64,000 bases of DNA from CAXBNB01 sp049115735 (GTDB lineage: Bacteria > Bacteroidota > Bacteroidia > Cytophagales > Cyclobacteriaceae), in the NCBI GenBank assembly GCA_049115735.1, contig JAGDZP010000022.1:124001-188000 (forward strand). The letters run 5' to 3'. The translations under genes and the position numbers were made by a program. This document shows, piece by piece, positions 16,306 to 25,917 of the stretch (its first letter is position 1; every line of letters starts with the position of its first letter). The notes beneath the pieces were generated by a model that was not told where the DNA came from, did not search any database, and saw nothing but the letters and a program-made list of their open reading frames with translations.

Positions 16306-17070
16306 TTAGCCTCTCTCGAATTCCAGCGCCTTCGCCTTATATCCCATACTAGCCCAAATGGCTTTTGCCATTACAAAATGGCCGTAATTATTGGGGTGAA
16401 TAGGATCTGCACCATAGGCCAGTTCCTTTCCCTTCAAAAGTGGAGTACAAATATCTACCACAGAAATGCCCTTGTCTTTTAACCCTTCAACTTCCAGTCG
16501 GAATTTGGCCAATACGGCTTTGTCGTAATGTGGAAAAGGGTTCTTCCAGCTGTAGTTTTCAGGAGGGTTTGCGATAAGTTCAGACTTGCGTTTGGGCGAC
16601 AAGGTAAGCGGCGGAGTGTTTAAAAATCGTGCTTCAATTTTTCTTTTTCCGGTTGCTTTCAGAATCCTGCTCAATCCGTTTTTATATGCATCCAAAGTCT
16701 GTTTGGAAAACGGATTGTAAATTCCACAATTGATCCCATAGCAGAAGTAGGCAATATCCGGCTGGTGCTTACCCAGCTCACTATCCAGCCGATCAAACAA
16801 ATAGGGTCTTGGGCCAGGGTGTTCGTTCTCAGTCAAGCCAGTTATAGTCTCACTACTCAATCCGCAATTGATCAACTCATAGTTGAGATCAGGCTTATGC
16901 TTTTTGAAGAAATCACTTAGAAAATCGATGTACGTGCCGTTTTGAGTAATGCTATCACCAATAAAGGCGATCTTCACCTTCTTACCACCTATAGCTAATA
17001 GATCGATTGGCGACTCCAGCATACCTACTGTCAGTGTACCTAATATTTTAAGATGTTTTCTTCTGGTCAT
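16306..17070 (-). CDS. SGNH/GDSL hydrolase (esterase family)
   Basis: Lipase/esterase-like SGNH hydrolase, possibly a carbohydrate deacetylase. Block I is FIGDSIT with the nucleophile Ser40. The Gly and Asn blocks fit INCGLSSETI and CYGINCGIYNP, and block V is DPIHPNNYGH with the catalytic Asp-His pair. The ATG at 17070 gives a Tat-like start (MTRRKHLKILG); an upstream TTG at 17079 is less likely. At 254 residues it is a single-domain enzyme. It is last in the minus-strand series cytochrome-like protein, DUF1501, NHL protein, SGNH. Substrate unknown; acetyl removal from the glycan is a reasonable guess only. Confidence 0.82.
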   Translation of the reverse strand: MTRRKHLKILGTLTVGMLESPIDLLAIGGKKVKIAFIGDSITQNGTYIDFLSDFFKKHKPDLNYELINCGLSSETITGLTENEHPGPRPYLFDRLDSELGKHQPDIAYFCYGINCGIYNPFSKQTLDAYKNGLSRILKATGKRKIEARFLNTPPLTLSPKRKSELIANPPENYSWKNPFPHYDKAVLAKFRLEVEGLKDKGISVVDICTPLLKGKELAYGADPIHPNNYGHFVMAKAIWASMGYKAKALEFERG

Positions 17071-17153
17071 TGGATGCAATTTAGGGAGATTTGCTCTTGT
17101 GTGAACTTGAAGGTGACAACGCCTTCAGGGGCGTAAAGGCCTGCAAACCATCA

Positions 17154-18260
17154 CTACACCCTCTCCAATTTAAAAGGGGGTGTTTGGTCGGCATTCCATT
17201 GACAGACATAGATGTTTTTGTCCTCATCTATGCAGACATCATGGCCATGGTTGAAGGGTTTAGAATCCAATTGATAGGCAGGTTGGAGTGAGCTGCCTTG
17301 ATATTCCGGAGCTGTACCTCCGGGGTTGGAGACTACATTGTCTCCTTCCAACACAGTAACAAATCCGGTATGCTCCTTCCAATCAAATTTCTTTTCTTTT
17401 GGTTTTGACCAGCAAACTCCTGCATATAGGTTTTCATCGTCAAATACCGGACGGCAAACGTACAAGTTTGGTAAATGAAGGGTCCTAACATATTTACCGT
17501 CTAGGGTGAAGAATTTGAATGAATTTTCGCTCCTGGAAGTACACACCACCATCGGATTGTCTTTGTCGCGATAATCTATAGCTACCCCATGGGCATTGGC
17601 CAGGTTGTAGTTTTTGTTCTCATTGTCATGTCCACCCCAGTGGCGGATATACTCGCCGGTGGAGCTATATTGAATAATATAATCCTTGCCATAGCCATCA
17701 GCTATATAGATGTCCCCGGTTGGACCAACAGCGATTTCCGTCGGACGGAAGGCATCTCCCGGTTTGTATATTCCAATCGTTTGTGGGTGGCCAATATCGA
17801 AAAGCACCCGACCATCCATGGTAGTTTTGGTCACCCGTCCATTGTGGCTAATCCACTGACCATTTCTATCCATGTACCATCCTGAGTCCGCCAGGAACAG
17901 GAAGTCTTCCTCGCCTTCCTTAGACAGTGCAATACCATGTCCACCGGGATAGGCCGTGCCCCAATAGTCAAGTAGCTTTCCTGATTTATCGAAAATGAGG
18001 ACATTGTTGTCGGTGTGATCACCGATCATAACCAAGCGTCCCTTGCTGTCCATAACCATTTCATGGCAGTTCAAAATGGGATTTTGGGCCTTACTCATCT
18101 GAGCCCAGTTGCGATTCAGTTTGTATTTGTAATCCCCATGTCCGAGAATGGTCTCTTCCGGTTTTCTGTTAATCAGTGTATTGAATCCGAAGGATGGAAT
18201 TGTGCCAGCCAACCCACCAACGATCGCTGTATTTTTGATAAAGTCTCTTCTTGATTTCAT
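17154..18260 (-). CDS. NHL-repeat beta-propeller protein with Tat signal
   Basis: An exported six-bladed propeller of the NHL / peptidyl-amidating lyase-like type, 368 residues. The N-terminus is a Tat signal (MKSRRDFIKNTAIVGGLAG). Propeller repeats show as MVMDSKGRLVMIGDHTDNNV, IAVGPTGDIYIADGYG, AHGVAIDYRD and VCIDEDKNIYVCQW. Such proteins occur beside DUF1501 and DUF1553 genes in Planctomycetes and some Bacteroidota; their activity is not established. It lies 113 bases downstream of the DUF1501 gene and 83 bases upstream of the SGNH hydrolase. A scaffold or lyase/lactonase-like activity is possible; I claim only fold and export. Confidence 0.75.
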   Translation of the reverse strand: MKSRRDFIKNTAIVGGLAGTIPSFGFNTLINRKPEETILGHGDYKYKLNRNWAQMSKAQNPILNCHEMVMDSKGRLVMIGDHTDNNVLIFDKSGKLLDYWGTAYPGGHGIALSKEGEEDFLFLADSGWYMDRNGQWISHNGRVTKTTMDGRVLFDIGHPQTIGIYKPGDAFRPTEIAVGPTGDIYIADGYGKDYIIQYSSTGEYIRHWGGHDNENKNYNLANAHGVAIDYRDKDNPMVVCTSRSENSFKFFTLDGKYVRTLHLPNLYVCRPVFDDENLYAGVCWSKPKEKKFDWKEHTGFVTVLEGDNVVSNPGGTAPEYQGSSLQPAYQLDSKPFNHGHDVCIDEDKNIYVCQWNADQTPPFKLERV

Positions 18261-18374
18261 GTATTATAATATTGAATAGTTAGATTTTGTTTGCCAGACT
18301 AATGTTAGCGGTAATTTAATATTTCAATAATTGACTCTTTCACACATTCAATCATTATCCTATTCAATCATTGG

Positions 18375-19874
18375 TCATGCCAAAATATCCTTCACAACAT
18401 GCCCGTGCACATCAGTTAGCCTATATCTTCTTCCCTGTGTTTTGAATGTCAACCGCTCATGATCGACACCCATCAGGTGCATTAAAGTAGCATGGAAATC
18501 ATGAATGTGCACAGGGTCTTTGGTAATGTTATAGCTGAAATCATCCGTTTCTCCATAACTAAAACCTGGCTTCACTCCTGCTCCAGCCATCCACATAGTG
18601 AAGCATCTTGGGTGATGGTCTCGCCCATAATCATTTTCAGTAAGTTTTCCCTGGGAATAAACCGTACGGCCAAATTCTCCACCCCAGATTACCAAAGTAT
18701 CTTCGAGTAAACCACGTTGCTTCAAATCTTTCAGCAAGGCTGCTGTAGGCTGGTCAGTCATTTTGCTCTGCCTTCGCATTCCTCCGGGTAGATACTGATG
18801 GTGATCCCAACCACGTTGGTAGAGTTGAACAAACTTCACGTCTTTTTCGAGCAGTTTTCTGGCCATCAAACAATTGGCAGCATAAGTACCAGGGTCGCGA
18901 CTGTCCGGGCCATACATATCAAAAACATGATCCGGTTCATCAGACATGTCGGTCACTTCAGGAACAGATGACTGCATCCGGTAAGCCATCTCATATTGAG
19001 CAATTCTGGCATTGACTTCCGGATCTCCATAAGCACTATTCTGCACCTCATTGATCTTTTTCAAGTAATCCAGCATTCTTCCTCTATCCTTGCCATCATA
19101 ATTTTCAGGATTGTTCAAAAACAGAACCGGATCAGCCCCTGAACGGAACTGCACACCCTGATGCTCAGTTGGGAGGAAGCCATTGCCCCAAAGTCGTGAG
19201 TAAAGAGGTTGCCCTCCTCCATTTTTAGATACCAAAACAACAAATGAAGGCAGGTTCTGATTGGCCGATCCAAGACCGTAACTCAGCCAAGCACCTATCG
19301 ACGGTCTTCCTGCTAGCTGATGACCAGTTTGGAAAAATGTGATGGCCGGATCGTGGTTGATTTGCTCTGTATACATTGATTTTATGAAACACAAATCATC
19401 TACCATCTTGGCAGTATGTGGCATCAATTCACTTACCCATGCCCTACTTTCTCCATATTGATCAAATTTATATAGAGAAGGAGTCACCGGAAATGTGGCC
19501 TGGTTTGCACTCATACTTGTCAATCGCTGGCCCTTTCTTACCGACTCAGGTAATTCTTCACCAAACATCTGCTGAAGTTTTGGCTTGTAGTCGAAAGTCT
19601 CGAATTGAGATGGCCCCCCACTCTGAAAAAGGTAAACGATCCTCTTTGCCTTGGGTGCAAAATGTGGCAAACCAGGAATACCGTTTGGACCTGAAATGGC
19701 GTTTGCTCCACCATTTCCTGCGAACAGTTTTTCTGTTCCCATAAGCGATCCCAATGCCAAAGCACCAAGGCCCATAGAAGACTTAGTCAGGAAATGCCTC
19801 CTGTCAATTTTTTTCTTCTCATTGTCCAGATCCATATTTCCGGACCTAAAAGTCTCTCCGTGATGATTACACAT
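18375..19874 (-). CDS. DUF1501 family protein, Tat-exported (copy 1)
   Basis: DUF1501 protein, a family I recall being grouped with the alkaline phosphatase/sulfatase fold. It has a Tat motif (DRRHFLTKSSMGLGALALG) behind a short leader; Met14 at 19835 is an alternative start. Conserved blocks include GGPSQFETFDYKP, NHDPAITFFQTGHQLAGRPS, LVIWGGEFGRT, GRDHHPRCFTMWMAG and the C-terminal RYRLTDVHGHVVKDIL. There is no CxPxR motif, so it is not a formylglycine sulfatase. It starts 5 bases after the stop of the DUF1549/DUF1553 cytochrome-like gene, and this gene pair is typical, so the two probably act together outside the cytoplasm. The reaction is unknown. Confidence 0.9.
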   Translation of the reverse strand: MCNHHGETFRSGNMDLDNEKKKIDRRHFLTKSSMGLGALALGSLMGTEKLFAGNGGANAISGPNGIPGLPHFAPKAKRIVYLFQSGGPSQFETFDYKPKLQQMFGEELPESVRKGQRLTSMSANQATFPVTPSLYKFDQYGESRAWVSELMPHTAKMVDDLCFIKSMYTEQINHDPAITFFQTGHQLAGRPSIGAWLSYGLGSANQNLPSFVVLVSKNGGGQPLYSRLWGNGFLPTEHQGVQFRSGADPVLFLNNPENYDGKDRGRMLDYLKKINEVQNSAYGDPEVNARIAQYEMAYRMQSSVPEVTDMSDEPDHVFDMYGPDSRDPGTYAANCLMARKLLEKDVKFVQLYQRGWDHHQYLPGGMRRQSKMTDQPTAALLKDLKQRGLLEDTLVIWGGEFGRTVYSQGKLTENDYGRDHHPRCFTMWMAGAGVKPGFSYGETDDFSYNITKDPVHIHDFHATLMHLMGVDHERLTFKTQGRRYRLTDVHGHVVKDILA

Positions 19875-19879
19875 GGTTT

Positions 19880-22800
19880 TTATCTTTTAGTAATACTTGC
19901 GTCTGAATTAATAATTACACTGGCGACTACCGCATTGGCGGCTACCAGATTGCTGTCAAGGGATTGGTCTATCTGATACTCTCCCGCTTGCAACCAGCCT
20001 TCGGCCTTCCCTTTTTTGGATTTAAAACTTTCATATTCTGTGACCTGGAGGTTTTTTAGAATATCAAGTTCTTTTTGGGCCGGCTTTCTACCTGTAATGC
20101 GTTTATATGCCTTTTCTATACTTTCCTTATCAGCACCCTCTTTGGTAATACTCTCACCAATCACCTTGGAGGTTTCCAGGTAAGTTGGATCATTTAGCAA
20201 AACCAGGGCCTGTAATGGCGTATTCGTCTTTTGCCGCTTGACGGTACATTCCGTACGTTCTGGCTGGTCAAATGTGGCCAAAGTTGGATTCGGTACGGTC
20301 CGTTTCCAAATGGTATAAATGCTCCTTCTATAAAGTTTATCTCCTGAATCCTGCACATATTTTCCTCCGTTCATTTTCCACAATCCCGATGGCTGGTAGG
20401 GTTTAACGCTTGGCCCACCGATCTTTCTATTGAGAAGCCCGCTTGCCGCAAGGGCATTGTCGCGCATCATTTCACTCGTTAACCTCACTTTCGGCCCCCG
20501 AGCCAACAATGTATTTGCTGGATCCTCTTCGAGCAATTCCTTTGGTGTTTCGGAGCTTTGGCGGTAAGTAGCAGACATTACAATCAACTTCTGCAAGGCT
20601 TTCACATCCCATCCAGATTTGATGAATTCAAGGGCCAGCCAGTCCAACAACTGGGGATGACTTGGCAACTCCCCCTGGTTTCCAAAATCTTCGGTGGTGA
20701 GCACCAGACCTCTACCGAAGTAGTGCTGCCAATAGCGATTGACTGCTACCCTGGCTGTCAATGGATGATCAGGATCAGTCAGCCACTTCGCCAGCCCAAG
20801 ACGGTTCTTCGGGTATTCATCCTTCCAAGTCAAAATGCTTTCCGGAACATAAGGAAACACTTCTTCGCCATGTGCATCGTATTGCCCTCTTTTGAGTAGG
20901 TAAGCTTGCCTCGGTTCATCCATTTCTTTCATCACCATTACCTCCTGAACATCCTCTTGCTTTGCAAAAAGCTCGGATCTGGACTCAATTAATTTCTTCT
21001 TTGAACTTCTTACAGTCTTGGAGTTCATTGCCAAATAATGACTTTCTAGTATGCTCTTTTGCTCTTGCTTCAATTCATTAGGAGAACTACCAATCAAAGT
21101 TTTTAAAGATTTCTGATCTGCTATTTGCCACAGCTCAATACCAGTCAATTCCCTATCATAAATCAACACATCATCTACTTTTCCATTTTTTAAACCAATA
21201 CCTCTCCATCTGCCTGCAACATGCAGTCCTGGTTCAATAGGTTCTGGATATATCTGATCCTCATAGTCAAAGAAAATGATGTCCTTATACAGGTTGTCTA
21301 TCACCACTTCGGTCTTTAGTTCCTGCCCATTCATATAAATTTTTGCACCGGAAGCTTTGCTGGATCCGTCATAAGTGAGCATCAAATGCACCCATTCATC
21401 TTTAGGAATCTCAGCAATGCTTTTTTCCATGATGGCATTGTCAGGCCATGTATGTGAAAGCATCAGCTCAATTTTATTGTCGTTGAGATAAAGGTGGTAG
21501 CCTCGATAAGCGTGCAGCATGGTTCCTTTATTCTTATGAAAGAAAACACCTTCTTTCTGATCTTCAGGAACATTCACCCACAGGCCGATACTAAATGGAT
21601 CTTTCCTTTGGAAAATGCCGAACTCCTCCATTTCAAACCAGTTTTCGCCGTTCATCAATAGCCCTTTTCCTTCCTGACCTTCTACATAAGTGGGCACTTC
21701 TCTTTTAGAATATGGCCTATCCATTTTCCCCTTTTCCGTTGGATTCAAACTATTCTTAAGGTTGCCATTCAATTCAAACCTTCCAACCAGTCCATTTGTG
21801 GGTAGAGAAGTTGAGATAGACTTATATTTTTCATCATTAATCCATTTCTTAGCCCGTTGCTTTTCTGATTGAATTGTTTCACTGGTTTCTTTTTCCTTTT
21901 CAGAAACTACTTTTTCCAGGAACGCAATTACTTCTTTCTGCTCATCTGTTGGTAGCTGCAGATTGGGCACGGGCATAGACATTTCCCATGGAATCTGACC
22001 TGTCTCATTTACATTGTTGAAAAAGCTGAACATCTCGTAAAAATTCTTCTGGGATATGGGATCGTATTTGTGATCATGACACCTGGAGCAGGAGACTGTC
22101 AAACCCATAAATCCCTGACCAATCACAGAAGCACGTTCGGCCACATACTCCACCCTAAATTCCTCGTCGACAATGCCTCCTTCCAGGTTTTGAGGATGCA
22201 GACGCAGGAAAGTTGTAGCAAGGACTTGTTCTCGGGTAGCATTTGGTAAAAGGTCACCAGCCAACTGCCACTCGATGAACTGGTCATATTTCATGTTTTC
22301 GTTGAACGACTTGATCACCCAATCTCTCCATGGACTTACATCCCTGTAGCGGTCAACCTGGTAGCCATGGGTATCAGAGTATCGCGCCAAATCCAGCCAA
22401 TCGATGGCCATTTTTTCACCATAGTGAGGAGAGGCCAACAACCGATTGACCTGTCTTTCATAAGCGTCCTCAGATGTATCATTCAGAAAAGACTTTATTT
22501 CCTTTTCCGTAGGAGGCAATCCTGTCAAGTCAAAAGATACCCGTCTAAGAAGAAGTTCCTTGTTTGCCTCATCTGATGGCTCCAATTTTTCAATTTCTAA
22601 TTTCCTAGCTACAAAGTTGTCAATGGGATTGTTGATCCATTTGGCGTTTTTAATGCTAGGCAGATCAATTTGCTTGGGCTTAATAAATGACCAGTGTGGT
22701 TTATACTCAGCACCATCTTCAATCCACTTTATCAATATTGCCTTTTCCCTGGATGTCAGGTGCAAGTTAGATTTTGGAGTGGGCATCTTATATTCCGGAT

Positions 22801-23131
22801 CGTCTGAAATAATCCTGTGAAAGACCTCACTTTTCCCTAGGTTCTTTGGTTTAATGGCAAACTTGCCCGGATTATTTTTCAGCTCGCTATATGCCGCCTC
22901 GGCCACATCCAATTGTAGGTCTGCCTGTTGCTTTGCTTTGTCAGGACCATGGCACAAAAAGCACTTATCAGAAAGTATGGGCTTTACATGTACATTGAAG
23001 TCCAGCACCTGAGGGAGCTTATTATATTCCACATCTACCTCATCGGGTAATTGCGTGGTACAAGCTCCGAAGAACAATGAGCTGACAAACAATATAGTGC
23101 CTGCTTTTACAGAGCATAGTATTCCATTCAT
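19880..23131 (-). CDS. Planctomycete-type cytochrome / DUF1549-LamG-DUF1553 protein
   Basis: Large exported protein (1083 residues) of unknown function. In order: a signal peptide with possible lipobox (LFFGAC); a PSCyt1 cytochrome-like domain with a haem-type motif CFLCHG; DUF1549 containing a second CxxCH (CSRCHDHKYDPIS); a LamG-like lectin fold at about residues 455-650 (GLVGRFELNG... WVHLMLTYDG); and DUF1553 from about 770 (RVAVNRYWQHYFGRGLV, GPKVRLTSEMMRDNALA, RTECTVKRQKTNTPLQAL). A related protein at the window's right edge pairs with another DUF1501 gene. The LamG insertion suggests carbohydrate binding and the CxxCH motifs suggest electron transfer; both are inference. Confidence 0.9.
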   Translation of the reverse strand: MNGILCSVKAGTILFVSSLFFGACTTQLPDEVDVEYNKLPQVLDFNVHVKPILSDKCFLCHGPDKAKQQADLQLDVAEAAYSELKNNPGKFAIKPKNLGKSEVFHRIISDDPEYKMPTPKSNLHLTSREKAILIKWIEDGAEYKPHWSFIKPKQIDLPSIKNAKWINNPIDNFVARKLEIEKLEPSDEANKELLLRRVSFDLTGLPPTEKEIKSFLNDTSEDAYERQVNRLLASPHYGEKMAIDWLDLARYSDTHGYQVDRYRDVSPWRDWVIKSFNENMKYDQFIEWQLAGDLLPNATREQVLATTFLRLHPQNLEGGIVDEEFRVEYVAERASVIGQGFMGLTVSCSRCHDHKYDPISQKNFYEMFSFFNNVNETGQIPWEMSMPVPNLQLPTDEQKEVIAFLEKVVSEKEKETSETIQSEKQRAKKWINDEKYKSISTSLPTNGLVGRFELNGNLKNSLNPTEKGKMDRPYSKREVPTYVEGQEGKGLLMNGENWFEMEEFGIFQRKDPFSIGLWVNVPEDQKEGVFFHKNKGTMLHAYRGYHLYLNDNKIELMLSHTWPDNAIMEKSIAEIPKDEWVHLMLTYDGSSKASGAKIYMNGQELKTEVVIDNLYKDIIFFDYEDQIYPEPIEPGLHVAGRWRGIGLKNGKVDDVLIYDRELTGIELWQIADQKSLKTLIGSSPNELKQEQKSILESHYLAMNSKTVRSSKKKLIESRSELFAKQEDVQEVMVMKEMDEPRQAYLLKRGQYDAHGEEVFPYVPESILTWKDEYPKNRLGLAKWLTDPDHPLTARVAVNRYWQHYFGRGLVLTTEDFGNQGELPSHPQLLDWLALEFIKSGWDVKALQKLIVMSATYRQSSETPKELLEEDPANTLLARGPKVRLTSEMMRDNALAASGLLNRKIGGPSVKPYQPSGLWKMNGGKYVQDSGDKLYRRSIYTIWKRTVPNPTLATFDQPERTECTVKRQKTNTPLQALVLLNDPTYLETSKVIGESITKEGADKESIEKAYKRITGRKPAQKELDILKNLQVTEYESFKSKKGKAEGWLQAGEYQIDQSLDSNLVAANAVVASVIINSDASITKR

Positions 23132-23205
23132 TTCGAATAGTATTTAGGTTTTGTAATCTGTAGTAATCCCACAAATATGAGTGTTCTATGTATCAGAAGA
23201 GAAAA

Positions 23206-23236
23206 ACAGGTATAGACACTAACTAGACAGGGGTAG
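23206..23236 (+). promoter_or_regulatory. G-tract motif pair between PSD1 and TPR-HTH genes
   Basis: ACAGGTATAGAC and ACAGGGGTAGAT form an imperfect direct repeat with starts 22-23 bases apart, in the 199-base gap between two divergent genes. The second half matches the CAGGGGTA element upstream of the hybrid regulator. Confidence 0.45.
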
Positions 23237-23330
23237 ATTAATTATGGACTTAACTATTGCTAACAAACCTAAATTATTCATATTTGTGACTGATTATTAA
23301 TAAGTTATATATTTCAATCGATCACACTTT

Positions 23331-24965
23331 ATGAAAAACAGGTATAGACTATGGGTCTTTTGTTTGCTCCTCTGGCAAATAGATTTAGTCTATGAAGTGA
23401 ATAGTGAGACACTCCAATCCGCCTTGCAAAATCCTGATTCCAGGTATTTGCAGGAGCTGGACTCTATTACCTTTTCAAAACAGGATAGCTCCATCCTTAC
23501 TTTGCAAAAACAGTTAAAAAATCATTTGAGTGATGGGGATACCCTTCGAGCGATTGAAAGCCTGAATCTCTTGTCTGAAATATACTGCAACCGGGTAAAC
23601 TATGACAAGTCTTATGATGGGTATTGGCGGGCTCTGTTGCTTGCCGATGCAATTGGGACCGAAGCGCCAAAGGCTGAAAGCTATAATGGATTGGCTATAC
23701 TATACAGCCTGTATGAACGTCGGGATGAGGCTCTCAAATATTATCTAAAAGCACTCAATGTAAACAAAAATCTCATAGCTAAAGGGCAGCTGGATAATGC
23801 GGCACTGTTGGACAATTACTTTCTTTTGGCCATTCACTTTAGGTACGATTTCGACGTACCAACAGCTCGCGCCTACCTGGACAGCAGTCGGGTGGTTTTG
23901 GACAAGTCTAATCCCACATCAGGCATACTGATAAATGCTGAGTATGGTTACCTGCTCATACAGGAAAAAAAGTTTGAAGAATCAGAAATGCTCCTCCTGG
24001 AAGCAGAAGAGAAAATTCAAACACAAGTGCCACGCTATTTGGTCATACTGCATACGCTCATGGGAGATTTATACAAGGATTGGGGAAAATATCCTAAAAG
24101 TGAGGTTTACTATAAAAGTGCTTTAAACAATGCAAATAAATACAAACGACACCTCAACTATGTGCCCGATGTATACGAAAAGCTATCTGACCTCTACTCA
24201 CTGATGAACAAACCAACTGAGGCGTTCGAAAGTCTGATCCGGGCAAATCTTATCAACAAATCCCTCTATAGTAGCAGAAGTCCAAACAACCGCTATCTGC
24301 TGGAGATCAAAGATGACTTCAGAATAGAAAAAGAGAAGCGGGAAAAGCTGGCCAGGGAACAAAGACTGGCTTTGCTGGAGCATGAAGATCGTATTTGGTT
24401 ACTAAAATTTTCGATACTTGGGGTGACCATCATTTTCCTATTGATCACCGGTTTTATTGCCTTCCGTTATTGGAGGTCGAAACATAAGTCGGAAAGAAAA
24501 ATGCTTGAGCAAGAACAAAAACTAGAAGCACAAAAGTCAAGGGAAATCCTGAATCTAAAAAACAAGGAACTGACTGGATCTGCCTTGCAACTGATAGAGA
24601 AAGATGAATTCTTATCTGAACTCAAAACCAATCTAAAAGAGATCAGCAAAAAACCAGATACCAAGGAAATTAACAAACTCGTAAAAACCATCAACTTCAA
24701 CTCGAACAACAACTGGAAAGAATTTGAAAGAAGGTTTATCGATGTGAACGAAGAATTCTACCAAAGACTAAAAGAACGATATCCCAACCTGAACCAGTAT
24801 GACCTAAAGATCTGTGCCCTGCTCCGCTTAAACTTCTCAGGAAAGGAAATGGCCAGGCTACTCGGTATATCTGCGGAGAGCGCTCATACATCACGCTATC
24901 GCTTACGCAAGAAATTTGGCCTGGATCGTGAAATAAGCTTAGTGGACTTTATTGCGGACATATAA
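23331..24965 (+). CDS. TPR - membrane helix - coiled coil - HTH regulator
   Basis: Membrane-bound regulator common in Bacteroidota. A signal peptide is followed by TPR-like helical repeats at about residues 50-320 (SYNGLAILYSLYERRDEALKYY, MGDLYKDWGKYPKSEVYY). A single membrane helix follows at about 357-380 (ILGVTIIFLLITGFIAF), then a charged coiled coil (KMLEQEQKLEAQKSREILN). The C-terminal HTH resembles LuxR/sigma-70 region 4 (FSGKEMARLLGISAESAHTS). It is divergent from the DUF1549/DUF1553 gene and may control that minus-strand operon. Ligand and target are unknown. An anti-sigma or scaffolding role is less likely given the intact HTH. Confidence 0.82.
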   Translation: MKNRYRLWVFCLLLWQIDLVYEVNSETLQSALQNPDSRYLQELDSITFSKQDSSILTLQKQLKNHLSDGDTLRAIESLNLLSEIYCNRVNYDKSYDGYWRALLLADAIGTEAPKAESYNGLAILYSLYERRDEALKYYLKALNVNKNLIAKGQLDNAALLDNYFLLAIHFRYDFDVPTARAYLDSSRVVLDKSNPTSGILINAEYGYLLIQEKKFEESEMLLLEAEEKIQTQVPRYLVILHTLMGDLYKDWGKYPKSEVYYKSALNNANKYKRHLNYVPDVYEKLSDLYSLMNKPTEAFESLIRANLINKSLYSSRSPNNRYLLEIKDDFRIEKEKREKLAREQRLALLEHEDRIWLLKFSILGVTIIFLLITGFIAFRYWRSKHKSERKMLEQEQKLEAQKSREILNLKNKELTGSALQLIEKDEFLSELKTNLKEISKKPDTKEINKLVKTINFNSNNNWKEFERRFIDVNEEFYQRLKERYPNLNQYDLKICALLRLNFSGKEMARLLGISAESAHTSRYRLRKKFGLDREISLVDFIADI

Positions 24966-24992
24966 ATTGACAGGATATTGGAATATGTAGAT

Positions 24993-25021
24993 AGAATCCT
25001 GTGATCTGTAGATTCTTTTTT
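24993..25021 (+). terminator. Weak terminator after TPR-HTH gene
   Basis: A 6-bp stem (AGAATC at 24993-24998, GATTCT at 25011-25016) runs directly into a T tract to 25021. The stem is short and AT-rich, so this is tentative. It is correctly placed about 30 bases after the stop. Confidence 0.4.
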
Positions 25022-25083
25022 ATGCAACTAAAGCTATTATCTAATTTAGACATGGTTCAAGTTTGAAATAAAATAAAATAGAC

Positions 25084-25917
25084 ATGAAAAAATTACATTA
25101 TAGTTTGTTCGCATTAGCGGCTATGGCCCTGGCATGGATTTCTTGCGGAAGTGATAGCAATGATATAAACCCTGATGACGAAAGCGATGGAGTTCTTACG
25201 GAGCTACCAGCTGCGTTTTCCGTTTTTGATACAAATAATACAAGTATTGTATTGGATGGAGCTGAAATTACAATTGAGTCTAATGGTATGCCTAATCACA
25301 CCTCTCCATACTGGTCCAACACAACCGAACGGAGCGCAACTGACCCCATGGGAAATCTATTGGTAACCTCTCCTGCTGGCTCCAACCATGCCTTATTCGT
25401 TGAGCCCATGGCTACTTCCCATGAGCGGATGGCTCCCGGTAATATTGATGACTTTAACGGTTCTTATACTTTAACAGTGCCAGCAATTCCAAAAAAATCC
25501 AGCTCAAGTAGTTCCACAGGATTGGGAGCTATTGGTATAGCCGTAAGTGGCGCTATGATATACAACGATGAGGAAGGACCAAATGTACCACTAGATAATG
25601 CAGCACCCTCTCTGGATTACAATGGGGCACATACGGGTCCACAAAGCTATCATTATCACCTTGAGCCAAAAGCCTGGTCAGAGGACGATGACAACCTGAT
25701 TGGAATAATTTCGGATGGGTTCTTCCTATATGGTAGAAAGTGCACATCAACAGGAACTTACCCTTCTGACTTGGATGCATCAGGTGGTCATACCAGTACT
25801 ACTAAGTATAATAGTGCTGAAGAATATCACTACCATATAGAAAACGAATTGTATTTAAATCAATACTATATTTTGTTCCCGGGAAACTATCAAGGAACCG
25901 CCAATGCAATTCGCTAG
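25084..25917 (+). CDS. YHYH-domain lipoprotein
   Basis: Secreted lipoprotein (lipobox ALAWISC) with a YHYH domain. The signature occurs twice, as SYHYHLEP near residue 192 and EYHYHIEN near 250. A conserved GAIGIAVSGAMIYND block and SDGFFLYGRK also fit the family. The clustered histidines suggest metal binding, but the family has no established activity. Its last 14 bases overlap the start of the MORN-repeat gene, and an SCO1/SenC gene follows, so a link to copper handling or respiration is plausible. The low-complexity KKSSSSSSTG stretch looks like a linker. Function not known. Confidence 0.8.
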   Translation: MKKLHYSLFALAAMALAWISCGSDSNDINPDDESDGVLTELPAAFSVFDTNNTSIVLDGAEITIESNGMPNHTSPYWSNTTERSATDPMGNLLVTSPAGSNHALFVEPMATSHERMAPGNIDDFNGSYTLTVPAIPKKSSSSSSTGLGAIGIAVSGAMIYNDEEGPNVPLDNAAPSLDYNGAHTGPQSYHYHLEPKAWSEDDDNLIGIISDGFFLYGRKCTSTGTYPSDLDASGGHTSTTKYNSAEEYHYHIENELYLNQYYILFPGNYQGTANAIR